A DNA stretch of 64,000 nucleotides from Gaeumannomyces sp. JS-464 (taxonomy: Eukaryota > Ascomycota > Sordariomycetes > Magnaporthales > Magnaporthaceae), in NCBI GenBank assembly GCA_002197995.1, contig NGZR01000005.1, positions 744,001-808,000 of the forward strand, given 5' to 3'. The notes beneath the pieces are model-generated. The model was not told the DNA's origin and ran no database searches. It was given only the letters and a program-made list of their open reading frames with translations. Within the stretch, counting starts at the first letter, position 1, and each line of letters opens with the position of its first letter. A program made the position numbers and the translations under genes. This document shows, piece by piece, positions 10,391-22,500 of this stretch.

Positions 10391-13300
10391 ATGGCCGTGA
10401 TATCTCTCGATAATGCGCTGAACACGCAGGGGCTCGCAAACGAGCAGCGATCCCTGATTGACTTGATTGCGAAGTGTGAGTTTCGTCTTGATATCCCCGC
10501 TCCTGGATGTTTGCTAACAGCGAGGACCGCCTGATAGTGCAATTCGCGCAGCTCGACAATGTCAAGCTGCCGCAGATCGTCGTGGTGGGCGACCAGTCGG
10601 CGGGCAAGAGCTCAGTTCTCGAGGCCATCACGGGCACGCCGTTCCCGCGCGATGCGGGCGCATGCACGCGCTTCGCAACTGAGATCCGCCTGCGCCGGGC
10701 CCCCCAGCCCAGCCTCAAGGTGACCATCATCCCGGACAAGAACAGGCCGTACCGAGACCAGGAGGCCCTGCTGCGCTTCGGCGGCTCTGTCGACTCCAAC
10801 ACGCCCTTCGACACCATGATGCGACTTGCCGTCGATATGATCGCGCCCAAGAACATACCCGGCCGCTTCGCCGCACGTGACATCCTCGTCGTCGAGAAGC
10901 AGGGGCCAGACATGCCGCTGCTGACCCTCGTCGACCTGCCGGGCCTCGTGAGGAACGCCAACAACGACCAGTCGCTCGACGACATCCGCACTATCGAAGC
11001 CCTGTCGGACCGCTACATGAAGAGCTCCCGCACAATAATCCTGGCTGTCGTCGGTGGCAACTCGGACTATGTCCAGGCGCCCATTCTCACCAAGGCCCGC
11101 CACTTTGACCCCAACGGCACCCGCACCATCGGCGTCCTGACCAAGCCCGATCTGACCGAGTCCATCGGGCTCGAGGAGAAGTTTATCGATCTTGTCTGCA
11201 ACAAGGACCAGCGCAACAACTTCAAGCTCGGCTGGTACGTACTACTAAACCCGGGTCCCGGGAGCCTGGGAGGCATGGCCCTCGGCTCAGGAGAGGAGCC
11301 AGCGCGAGCACGAGTTCTTCACCAGGGGCCGCTGGGCCGCCATCCCCGAGAACATGCAAGGCGCCGACGCGCTCCGGAAGAAGCTCAGCGAGCAGCTGCA
11401 GCGACATATCGGCCGTCACCTTCCCGTTCTGCGACGGCAGATCCAGAAGGCGCTAGACGAGACCGACTTTGAGCTCAAACAGCTTGGCGAGGGTAAGGAC
11501 AGTGTCGAAGAGATGAAGCTCGAGATGGTCGAGATGTTCTCAACGTCTAAGGAGCTGGCATCCCGGCACTCCTTGGTTTCTACAAGAACCCTCCCAGGAA
11601 GAACTTCTTCCGCTCGACAGCAGACCGAACGGAACACCACACGCACGCAACCTACGTGCAAGGGCCATTGAAGGTAAGACCCAGACATTCCCCTTGGGCG
11701 GTTCTTGACCTCACATGATACTGACCGCCACACCCCAACCAGAGAACGAGAGGTTTTCCCATAGAGTCAGGACCAACGGCGCAAGTTTAGCTTTACTGCT
11801 TTCAGCAGCACATCGGCAGCGCGCCGCCCTACGCCATCTGCAGCACGGACACAGACCCAGCCACACCCGACCGGCCGACGACCCGGCGAGGCGCGAGTTC
11901 GCCGACACGCGAGTCCAAGGTCTCCTCAGACAGATTCGCGGTTCCGAGTTCCCTACCGATCCCAAGCCGAGAGCAGTCTACACTGCTGTTCCAGAACTTC
12001 TCCGAGAACTGGCCGCGCCTGGCACAAGAGCCACAAGGACAACCTGGGTGTGTTTGCAGCGAGTTTATTAGCGAGCTCGTCGACTTCGCCTGGCCGGAGC
12101 GCATGCGCGAGCCCTACACCCGGCTCTTCATCGACCTGAGGTTAGGGCGCTCATGGATAGGCCCAGGCCGAGTTGAGCTGCTGACCCAGGACATGCACCT
12201 CGAGATCCAGCCCTATGATCCCGAGTACGAGGAGCGCCTGCAGCGGTGGCACGCCAAGAACACCTCTCCGGAGGGCGGCCGGCGCAACTACACCGAGGCC
12301 GAGGAGGTGCTCGAGAAGATGCTCATCTACTACGAGCTCTCGGCCAAGACCTTCATCCGCAACGTCATCACGCAGGTCGTCGAGCGCCACCTGCTCGGCG
12401 GTATGTACACGCTCTTCAACGCCGTCGCCGTCCTGTCCATGGACAACGCCACCGTCGAGGCCATCGCGGCCGAGAACAGGGAGACGCGCGACCGTCGCCA
12501 GACACTCAAGGCGCAGAAGAAGGCCATCGAGGAGGCGCGCGACCTCTGTTCTAGTCTGGCCATGCGCCGCGAGCTGAGGGCCTACGCCGAGGAGGACCGT
12601 GGTCTGGAGGAGGACACGTCGGACGAGGAGGAGGGCAGCGGGGACAACAGGACGCTGACCACGCCCCGCCACTACCAGCCCGCTGCCCAGCAGGATAATA
12701 CCTACCCGTCGCCACCATCCCCGGGCTCGTCTCGCAGGGCCGTCCGTACCTCCCAGCAGTCGCAGTACATACCGTCCCGGCAGGATAACCAGACCCTCTA
12801 CCCACCGCAACAGCAGCAACAGCAGCCGCAACAGCAACAGCAGCCGGAGCCGCAACAACAACAGCAGCATCAGCAGCACCAGGCACAGCAGCAGCAGTGG
12901 CAAACGGATCAGCGCCACGCCACCCCGTACGCCTCCAGCGGCGCCGGCGGCGCCTACCAGCCCACACCCGCCGCGGCGCCCGAGCCGTCCGCGGACGGCT
13001 TCTACGCTGTCAACAGCAGCGGCAAGGCGCAGCAGCAGGCCCCGCCGCCGCCTCCGCGGCCCGACAAGGTGCGTTCGGCGCAGACCCTCGAGCCCGAGTC
13101 GCCCGCCGCCTCTGACTCCAGATACTACCAGTCTAGCGGTGGTAGGGATGACAGCTACAGGGTGCCGAGGCCGCCGTCTATCAGCGGCAGCAGCACGTAT
13201 GCCACGGCCTCGGACCTCCGCGGCTCGACGACGTCGGCAGCCAACGAGGCGGCTGACTACCTACAGGGCGCGTCTAGGAAGAATCCCATGAGGAAGATGT

Positions 13301-13395
13301 TGGGCGGAGTTGAGTCTGGGGCGAGCCTGGAAGAGCTGATGTGTTATCATGATGGACGGCTTTTAGGATTTGGAGTGTCCGGTGGCTTGTTTTGA
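10391..13395 (+). CDS. Dynamin-related GTPase with Gln-rich tail; several frame breaks
   Basis: Exon 1 is 10391-10475. A 62-base intron (GTGAGT, GCTAAC branch, ATAG) leads to exon 2 (10538-11673), and a GTAAGA...CAG intron leads to exon 3 (11743-13395). The GTPase domain has P-loop GDQSAGKSS, switch DLPG and TKPD. The middle/stalk region follows (FKLGWYVLLNPGP, HIGRHLPVLRRQIQKALDET). A GTPase effector domain (YYELSAKTFIRNVITQVVE) precedes an acidic stretch and a disordered Gln/Pro-rich tail at about 12810-13060. It resembles fungal Mx/Vps1-like dynamins, which assemble on and constrict membranes. The GTPase domain and the region after about 12180 are intact. From 11255 to 12175 the conserved protein jumps between all three frames many times (for example 11260, 11563, about 11640, 12010-12060, 12140-12170). 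I read this as clustered one-base assembly errors. Confidence 0.8.
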
Positions 13396-16300
13396 CTTCG
13401 GCAATCTCTTTGTAATAGTGTTTCTATCAGTGTTTTGTGCCTATTAGCGAGGTAGATTGATCCAGCAAGATCACATTTCTCTTCAGTTGATGCTGCCTCT
13501 GCCTACCATCTCGACCTCTGATCGAAGTCCCCGAGCCCCTCCCATGGGAGACCCCGAGCTCACTGACATATGACGTAGTTGACTCGTGTCCCCCTCAGGG
13601 AGTCGCGTAGTTGCTGGATTAGGGTAGACCCACAAAACGGAGCACGTTCCACTTGCAGCAGTCTTTATCAAAACATTTCTGGGACAGCAGGTCGTTCCTG
13701 AACTTGATCTCTTTCACCACCATACTACAAATTTGATCGACAACAGAAAAAAAATACACTCTCGTGATTCAGGTCCAGTTCCCTGCACTGAACTGTGTAC
13801 CGGCTTAGAATCCTACTTGGGCCTCCGGTTCGAGTAGGAAGAGACATAAAACTACCAACTAGACAAGGAGGGGATTTTGCAAGAATGCGTTATCTCTGCG
13901 TGCTCCGGCTGACATTCCTACCATTTGAATCTTCTAGTGAGGCTAGAGTGCGCGCCTCGAGAGCATCATCAAGGCTTGATTGACAAGATAGATAGAAAAG
14001 AGAAAGTAGCTAAAGAATAAAAAAGCAGATCCTCGTTCGCAAAGCAACCAACCTGTGTCCCCCTTCGAAGCATATCGTGATGCCGCAAATTTGATATTCC
14101 CGCCCCGCCCACACCCTCGCAGTCTGTAAACGCGTTCAGACCCACAAAAGGGAGCACGTTCCACTTGCAGAAGTCTTTATATCAAAACAAATTCTTGGAA
14201 GGCGAGCCGTTCCTGAACTTGGTTTTCTTCACTACCACTTGGTCACAACACCAAGAACAGAAGAATACCCTCTCGTGATTTAGCTCCAGTTCCATGCACT
14301 GACCTGTGAAGCTTTGGATCCTACTTGGGCCTCGATTCAAGTAGTGAGAGGCAGATGAAACTACCAGCCGGCTCTGTAGGGGGTTTTGCAACAATGCGTT
14401 ATCTCTGATTCCCCGGCTGACATCCCACCATTCGAGGCCCATAATGAAGCAGAACTGCGTGCTTCGGAGGCATCACCGAAGCGTAGAATAGCAAGATAGA
14501 TAGACAAGTAGTCAGAGAATCAAGAAGTAGACCTTTGTCCGCAAATTGATCAGCCTGTCGTCCTCCTTCGAAGCATATCGTGATGCCGCAAATGTTGATA
14601 TCCCCGCCTCGCCGCCCTCGCCCTCGCAGTCTGGAGATGCTGTCCGGTCTCGCGCGAGAGACGCGTCACGGCCGCCACTGCTGGAGCGGGCCATCGTGAT
14701 GAAGTTCGAGTTTCTCTCTGGACGCCTGGCCTACGATCGCTGATTTCTTGCTCCTCCGCCTCGCTGCCCTCCCCGCCGCTCTCGGCTGGCTACCCTCCCA
14801 TCGCCAGATCGTCGCGCCGACAGATGACGTGTCGACACTGCTGTAGCAACTGGGTCGTATTTCTCTCTATGCCATCAGAGACGGGTCACTACCTGGATCC
14901 AGACAGTTGGCGCTGACCTTTGCGTATTCCACAGCTACGCGCCGAGACTCCCACGTGGATGCCCTCACCTCGCTGCTCCGTCTCACCGCGTCTTCCCTGA
15001 GCCAGACGGCGATATTCGCGGCCGGCGCGGACGCGGGATCAAGAAGGGAAACACCATCCAGATCAGGCCAATTCTTTCGAACGTGCCAGCGACGAGATGC
15101 CTTGCTCAAGCTATAGATGCCAATCTAGACACATCCCAGAGCTGCCTCACCGGCGCCCTAGCGGGCGCGTCCCGCCGTGGGCGGCACATCAACACTACAA
15201 ACCACAATCATTGGTTTCTTTTCCTGTACATGCCAGGCAGCCATTACGTATTTGCTCGTGAAAACGACGTCAAGCAAGTCTACGACGGCTATCATCTAGT
15301 GCCCAGGGCCTATGCTACATTGCTTGACAGTCCACGCTCCCCCACCAAGACTGTAAATGCCACCCGTGCATCACAAGCATCCACCACATCTTCTCTACTC
15401 TCGCAAAACTCAACATCTCTCTCCACCAGGAGGACGCCATGGTGTGGTAAACTTGGTATGGTGTGCTGAAACTCTCTTCTTCGTGGTTAGGGCAAGCCCC
15501 AAGTCACAATGAAAAGAATGAAGAAGTATCCTCGGAGGATGGTTGGGTTCCAAGAATTGCATTCGGTAGAAACAAGTACAATATGGGAGGGAGACCCTCG
15601 ACACTGCAAATATCCAATGAGAAAGAAAGGAAGTCTAAAAGCAAGAGGCAAGACGGGAGGGAAGAGACCTTTATATACAGCGAGAGGCCACGGCCCGTGC
15701 GTATTTTCTGCATCCAATTTTGCAGACCGCCTACCTGTCTTGGCTGACGACAGAGGACGGCAGAATCAAGAGAGACTGGAAGGCATGCAGCTGGAGAGAG
15801 CAGGGGGGACGGGGTGGGTCTGAGGCTCCTCGAGGGCAGGGGCCCGTGCCTGACTTCGGAGGGGAGGAGTGGGGTATCAACGAGGCCTGGCTGGCTTGGG
15901 AGCGGACGGCGGAGGTACAGGGAGCTGGTTCCTGTTGCTCGCAGTGCGAGAGCGTCTGTGGTAGATATCCGAGGCTTGATATATGCATCTTGTGCTCGAT
16001 ACGGCCCCCGGCAAAAGACTGATATCCAGCTGGCTGCTGAAGAGGAAGACCAGAGCCGTGGCTCAGCCCAGCTGGACGCGGACACCCACAACTCTGACCG
16101 CAGTATCTACATTGGGGACATCGGGATATATTGGTCTTGGAACAACAGGACACGTCATGCTATTCACCAATGCTCGTGTACAACTGTCTCCATGTCTTCA
16201 GTGGTCCATATTGTCTTTTTGCCTACAATATTCTTACTTGAAAGCTGCTATATGCCGGACACATTCTCTAGTCATCTCGCGGAGCAGGCAATAGGGGCTA

Positions 16301-16776
16301 ACCCTGGTATTCCAATATCTAGACATAGCACTGTATCTTGCTGTATCAAAGATTCCCAGCCATGCAGGATCACTGAGGAAGAGGCAGCCTTCCGTTCTAC
16401 CCTTGTCTACGGGTGATATCGGCTCCCGGAGACCTTGCAAGATATCAGCCGTGAACTCCCTCTGATCTGTGCACCTCTGCGGCCCTAAAGCACACCCGGG
16501 CTTGTAGCTGGAAGGTGGGCAGAAAAAATTGCAACTGATGGCAGCTGACGCACAGAATCACTGGCTGATTCCGAGTTTGTGACCGGCAATATATCAAGTG
16601 CTCTTTTTTTTCTCTCCAACCTTTCTCTCCTTCACCACCACCCACCACCAACGCCACCACCAGTAAGTTCTATCTGCCACCCACGTCGTGTCTAGACACC
16701 GAGATCTTTTGAGCAACGTTGCCGATCAATGGCAGATTACTGACTTGATTTGTTTTCAAAACAGTCGCTTCAAAAA
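13396..16776. other. Gene-poor interval with tandem duplication and the 5' leader of the next gene
   Basis: About 3.4 kb without a supported gene. It looks more AT-rich than the flanking coding DNA. It contains a two-copy tandem duplication (separate entry). No transposase, reverse transcriptase or long terminal repeat is visible. The last 150 bases are the leader of the following gene, with a probable 5' UTR intron (GTAAGT at 16663 to CAG ending 16764). Confidence 0.5.
13627..14636. repeat. Diverged tandem direct duplication, two units of about 0.5 kb
   Basis: Unit 1 (about 13627-14130) and unit 2 (about 14139-14636) align along their length at an offset of about 505-512 bases. Both begin GACCCACAAAA(C/G)GGAGCACG. 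Both contain GTTCCTGAACTTG, CCTACTTGGGCCTC and a GCAA(G/C)AATGCGTTATCTCTG block. Both end with TTCGAAGCATATCGTGATGC followed by CCCTCGCAGTCTG. Many substitutions and small indels separate the copies, so the event is old. No open frame is shared, and the origin is unknown. Confidence 0.75.
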
Positions 16777-18643
16777 ATGTCTGCTCCAACTGCCCGTAAG
16801 TTCTTTCTACCTTCCACTCTGCGTCTTGATATCAACATCATGAACGGTGTTCCCGATCCAGACCAGGCCACTGACGTTGATAACAATTCATGCCAGCCAC
16901 CTCCAAGATGGCCGCTCCCGCTCCCGCCACTCCCGCCGCTCCCGCCGCTGCTGGCCCTGCCGCCGCCGCTGCCCCCGTCGCCCCCGTCGCCCCCGCCGCC
17001 CCCGCCGCCCCCGCCGCCGTCGCTGCCCCTATGGGCGAGGCGACGGCCTTCTCCGTCCGCCGCCGGTAAGTCATGCTCACTGTCAAGCTTCTGGTTGACA
17101 CTGGTATCGTATTATACTGTCAAAATGCCAGGATAGTTTTGGTCCAAGGATGGGCCCCGTTGGAACTGGTGCTAACTCGTCTTCTGCCCATATTCGATAG
17201 CCCGTTCACCAAGGCGGATCTGCTGGCGATCGAGCTGGTGTAAGTACCGCCCATTTTTTTCCCCCCAAAACCTCTCATTCATTTTTTTTTTTTTTTTCAT
17301 TTTGTTTTTGGGACTTTTTCTGGCCAGGAACTTGCGCTTGGCCAGTGCGTCCTTCCACCCTCTATAAAAGATTGGTTTCACGCTAACATCAACGCAGCTG
17401 CGAGGCCAGCTCGAGCGAGGCCAGGCAGGCCGGCCTGGTGGTGAAAATGTACTGCCGCTCGCGGCGCGAGGTGGTGGGCTGGCTGAGGACGTACCTGGCG
17501 TTCCGGCGGTCGCTGGAGGAGGACGCGCTGCAGGAGCTCATCCGCAGCACCGAGGGCCACAGCCTCCTGGAGGCCGTCGGACGCCGCCTGCTCTGCCTAC
17601 CCAACTACAGGCGCGGGCCCGACGACCAGTGGTTCTTCAAGGACTTCTGGCCGCGCTACAGCCGGAACCAGCGCCTCGTGCGCGAGCTGTGGGACGCCCG
17701 CAGGTGCCGCGACATTGTGTCGTGGTACTTCCTCAACGACGAGGACGCCTCGCTCCACCTCATGGAGCTCATGCCCATCAAGCGCGCCCTGCTCGACCTC
17801 ATCGTCGAGATGCCCGACGGTGGCGCCCCAGCCCCCGGCAGCGCGGCCACGGGCATCGACCGCAAGTGCGCCACGCAATTCTTCTTCATGATGGGCTTCC
17901 ACGCCTGCGCCGACGGCGCCCAGCGCACCGCCCTCTTCAACTGCTACACGGAGCTCATCTGCAAGTACGTCCACCGCGAGCCCTCCAAGGGCGAGCAGCA
18001 CCCGATCCCGCACGCCATCACCTTCCGCGACCTCTGGACGGCCGTCCTGAAGGGCCGCGTCGTCGCCCTGCTCGAGCTGGCCGACCTCACGCCCCAGATC
18101 GCCCACCTCCCGCCGCGCTTCTTCCAGTTCATGAAGTTCAGCTCGCTCGCGCCCAAGGCGTCCCTTTGGCGCCTGATGCAGATCATCGTCCGCGTCGAGA
18201 CCATCGCCATCGACAAGAGCGTCGGCACCATCTTCGACGACGCCGTCCTCGTGCTCGAGGCCGAGCGCGACTGGGGCTTCAGGATCTGTGCCCGCAACCT
18301 CCGCGCCAAGCTGGCCAAGTTCTACCGCCGCCTGATCGACCGCTTCGAGGACCCCATGGAGATCGAGAAGGCCCGCCAGTCCGGCGACTTCCTCAGGTGG
18401 TGTGAGAAGCACAACGGCGGCGAGATTCGCGCCGACATCAAGCTCGTTCTGGCCATGGTCGGCCCCACCCCAGCAGGCCCTAAATCGGCTATATCTGTCT
18501 CAGTCTCACCTCGCCATCACATCCAAGCCGTCCTCGCTACAGAGCTCGATACCACGCTGGCCATAGTAGGCACGCAACAGGAAAGAGGAGAGTCATCCAT
18601 CCATCCACCCATCCATCCATCCATGAGAGCCGAGCTGCCATAG
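16777..18643 (+). CDS. Hypothetical protein, Ala/Pro-rich N-terminus, about 490 residues
   Basis: Four exons: 16777-16795, 16897-17065, 17201-17239 and 17398-18643. All introns are clean GT-AG with GTAAGT donors, and the phases join exactly, which supports a real gene. Residues about 12-50 are a Pro/Ala-rich, presumably disordered segment. The rest is mostly helical and soluble, with no signal peptide or membrane helix (blocks such as YCRSRREVVGWLRTYLAFR, WFFKDFWPRYSRNQR, FFFMMGFHACADG). I recognise no domain. The final 40 residues include an ATCC-repeat-coded IHPPIHPSM and may be poorly conserved. An extra 3' intron cannot be excluded. A probable 5' UTR intron lies at 16663-16764. Confidence 0.7.
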
Positions 18644-19579
18644 AGCACATCGAGAGCACGTATGTCAGACTTCTGCTATCGATTGTTAGAGGTTTAGTCT
18701 CTTCCCTTTCCTTTCCTATCTCACCTTTATACTTTCGACCGACTCTCCTATGGTCTTGACTAACCCCTAGCATGCTCTGCCACATCTAGTTACCTAGCCT
18801 TCCCATCTTTCAAGAGCGGCGGCAGCCTTCCTTCGCCCACAAGAACAACATTGGTATGCGGGCCCAGTGTTGTCTTGAAGCGTCGTGAAGAGGCTCCCAC
18901 TCATATCAAGGGCAAAAAGGCATCAGGGAGGAACATTTTCTATCATCAGTCACCACCACAGGATCGAGGACCCGAGATGGGAAGGACGTTGCGAGATAGA
19001 CTGGGCGGCATCTCACTTGGTCAGGACCACTCCGGCATACTCAGATATGGGCGGTTAGACATAAGCTACTTTTCTTTCCTTTTTTGACAGGCTGGATCGA
19101 AACTAGGCGTGGGATCTTACGCTACTTCAAAACTTAGTCGACGTCTGGGGGCGGGCGGAACGACTTGGTGTAATTAGCATAGTACCTCAGAGCTCCATTC
19201 GATCAGCAGCAAAGCGGGTCGTAGAAATGATACTTTCGGTTTCCAAAATCTTCGCGTCGGGGCGTCTTTTCCGCGCTTAGTTTCTTCAAATCTTCCTGTT
19301 TCCGTTTTGTCTTAACAAACTTTCTTTCTAAACTTCGCTTCCTTGCTTTCTTCCTGGTGTTTCTCGTTATTCTTTTTCCCAGGCATTCTCGTTTATTCCC
19401 AGACTGTTTCAGAAGGCTATCATCATGCTATAAAGGACACGGCTTTACTCGGAAATAGTGACTATGGCAGGCGGACACAGAGGTCGGACAGAGACACTAG
19501 ACAAATCGAATTTCCGGGCAGTTTGCCCCATATTACATACAAACAGTTCCCATTGGCCGCGTCAAACAGCCGCTCCTCC
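18644..19579. other. Convergent 3' spacer
   Basis: This 936-base interval lies between the stop of the hypothetical gene (plus) and the stop of the RGS-LOV gene (minus). It is pyrimidine-rich near 19250-19390. No gene is supported. Confidence 0.5.
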
Positions 19580-22500
19580 TCACATCATCATATTTCCCAG
19601 CGCCAGCACCACCCAACCGACCTTGCCAGTATTGTCTTTGAGCGGCGTCCAGTGCACCGCGAACCCCTCGTCGCCGCGGAACGCCGCGCTGCGCCGCGTC
19701 TGCATGCGCACCTCGATACTGATTGGGCTCCCCTGCCCGACGACCGCGGCCCGGACCCTGCTCTTGTATTCGGGCGGCGGATCGCCGGCACCGCCGCCGG
19801 CGACGGCGTGTCTACGCTGCCGCTGCTGCTGCTGCGGCTCCGGACTCTGGGGCAGGCCGTTGCGCTGAGGAACGTGAACACGTCGGTGCCGACGATGGTG
19901 GGCGGCGTTATTGGCTGGGTGGAGCATCTCCGTGATGCCGGCGAGTAGAAGCGGATGATGAAAGTCGCTATCGACGACGATGTACTGTTGTAGAGCAGCA
20001 AGCTGTTAGTATGGGAGTTGTTGATGACCCAGGCACGTTGTTTGAACATGGGAGAAGCGGGGAGACAAGCTCGCGGAGCTGCGGCGGCTGAGTGGCCAGC
20101 GACGGGACTACGGAGCGCCTCACCTTCGAGTAGGCGGTATAAAACTCCTTCTTCTGCGCGTCTAGCTCCTGTCCTTCCATGCGCTCCAGCACTCCTGCTC
20201 CATGCCAGCCTCGGCGCTCTCGATGGCAAGGGGCGGATTGTTTCGACAGCGGCGGCAGTTGCTGTATGGCCATTGTCGCTGCTAACGCGCACGCCCAGAG
20301 CCTTCAACAGCGTACGTCGTGCCGAACCGCCTTTGCTTTTGCGGGCGGAACCGTTGCTGGCTGGGATCTGGCTTTGAGCTGCCGTCATTTTCGCCTGGGT
20401 GCGAGCCCGTTCTTGCGCTTGTCTCTCCTTCTCCTTCATCTCCTTTACGTAGTCACCCTCGGCAGACATGGACAGGACGCGCATGACATCAGCGCTGCTG
20501 TGAATCGTGGCTGAGCAGTTGACCTGGCCGCCGATGAAAAAAAGCGAGGTCACCGGCTTCGTCGTACAGGGGAGCTGTTGTGAGGTAATTACAGTCTATC
20601 AGTTTGGCCATCCTCCACTGCGGTCTTGTTGGAGGCAGAAGCAAGGAAATAATGATGGAGAGAAAGGTACTAACCGCAGTACAGCAGGTTCCAGAACGGC
20701 TCCTTGTTCTTCTTGTAGTTGAGCAGCAACTCCACCGTCTCCTTGCGCTCCTGTATGGCCGTGCTGAGGCGCCTGACGGCGTCAGGGTCTGTCTGCGCGC
20801 CCTGGAGGAAGCGGCAGCTGCGTGAGATGATGTCTGCCCGCGTGTATCCTGTAACGCTGACAAAGCCGTCGGAAGCCCATAGTATGGGATTCTGTGGCTT
20901 TCTGTAGCGCGGAGATGGACGGTCATGTCAGTGCCTATGCCCTTGCTCTGCGCGATGGTATGCTTGGGTGGATGGTGATAACCAAACTTGAAGCCATCAG
21001 GGCCACGCGTGTGTGTAGGGAGAGGATGTCCTTGGGAACTGGCGTTGCAGTTTTGGGGACGAAGAGAGGATAGAGGATAGGCGAGCCTCGGGCGGAAGAG
21101 CAACATACCCAGGGTCAGTGAGACAGAAGCAGTCACCCAGGCCCTGATACCTGGACTTGTCCTCGGCCAGCGCGCGACTGACGCTGAGGGCGAGTTGGTG
21201 CCGCACGAAGCCCGGGTACACGTTCGAGTAGATGAGTTCTGGACACTCTCCTGGGCGTTCATAAATAGCACCTCCATCGAGGGCAGCGTCTTGGACACCA
21301 TCGTCCTCATGTCCCTGCGGAGCTGGGTGATGACGGAGCTCTGCAGGTTGACCTGCTTCGGCGAGTTCTCGGAAACGTACGAATTGTGGATGGCTGTGAG
21401 CGTGGTGACAATCTCGCTCAGCTTGGTGTGATACAGGCCGACCTGTCGAGGGAGAGAAAGGAAGTCCCAGAGATTAGTGAGCCGCCGATACTTTCACTTG
21501 CCATCCTGGAAGGTAGATGTCCGAAAAGGAGACACGAGCATCGGACGCAAACAAGACAGGGAGAACTTACGTGCTGTAGAAATTCGATATTCTCGCCACA
21601 AAACCGGCTCTCGCAGTATTTCTGCAGCTGATGCGCCGTCGTCGGGCTATGAAGGACAACATGGAAGAGGCTGGGTCCGAAAAAGTCCGGCATTCGAGAG
21701 CTGTCCGTCCAACAGAGGTGGCGCCACTACGCCTCGACTTAGGGGCGCCAGACCGTATCGATGTCAGGCGCGGCGGCGGTTCCCGGCTGAACTTCTTGCG
21801 CAGGTCGCGATCTTGCTGCGGGGAGAGAGGCTGGCGCTGCTGATGATAGTCGACAGGCTCATGGCCGCCACTTGCCCCCGCGGACGCTGCTGGGCGATCG
21901 ACGGGACGCCATAGCCATTGGAGGATCCACGCCGGTGCCCGTTCGAAGCGTGGTGGGCGGGGCCGTAGTCGTCTCGGTGGTGGTGATGGTGCCGGCCGTC
22001 CGCTCCCAAGACGTCGTCGTCGTCGTCGTCGAAGCTGTCGCCATCGAAGCTCCTGAAGTCGTGCGAGGAGTAAGGCCGGTCGTCCGGGATTGGGGAGCGG
22101 GTGCAGCGTCCAAGCAGAGACGCAGGTGGTCGAGGACGGGAGTTCTTGGCTCGCGGCTCGACTCTCCTATCCCTGGATGGTAAGCGAGGCTCCCGAGGCT
22201 CCCTTGGCCGCTTGCCTCCCACCATATCCTCCTGCTCTGAGTCTTTATTATCGCCCATGGGGTCAGCGTTTCCATGGCTCGCCATCGACCCAGTACAACT
22301 TTCGGAGTATACAGCATGGTGATTCTCGTCCATATGTAAACCTGGTAATTTCCATCCATCTGTACGCCATGGCCGTCCTCTCCGTCGTCCTCGCTATCGC
22401 TGTCATCTCTTATCACGAGTCGCGGTCGCTGGACTGGCGGAGGCGTGGCAGCCGTGCGGGTCAGGGTCTCCTGTTGCGCCAGGTCATGCGCCTGGTCCCG

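Noticed and set aside
12151..12918. Leucine-rich 255-codon minus-strand frame resembling a membrane protein
   Set aside because: The Leu runs are the complement of CAG/CAA repeats coding the dynamin Gln tail.
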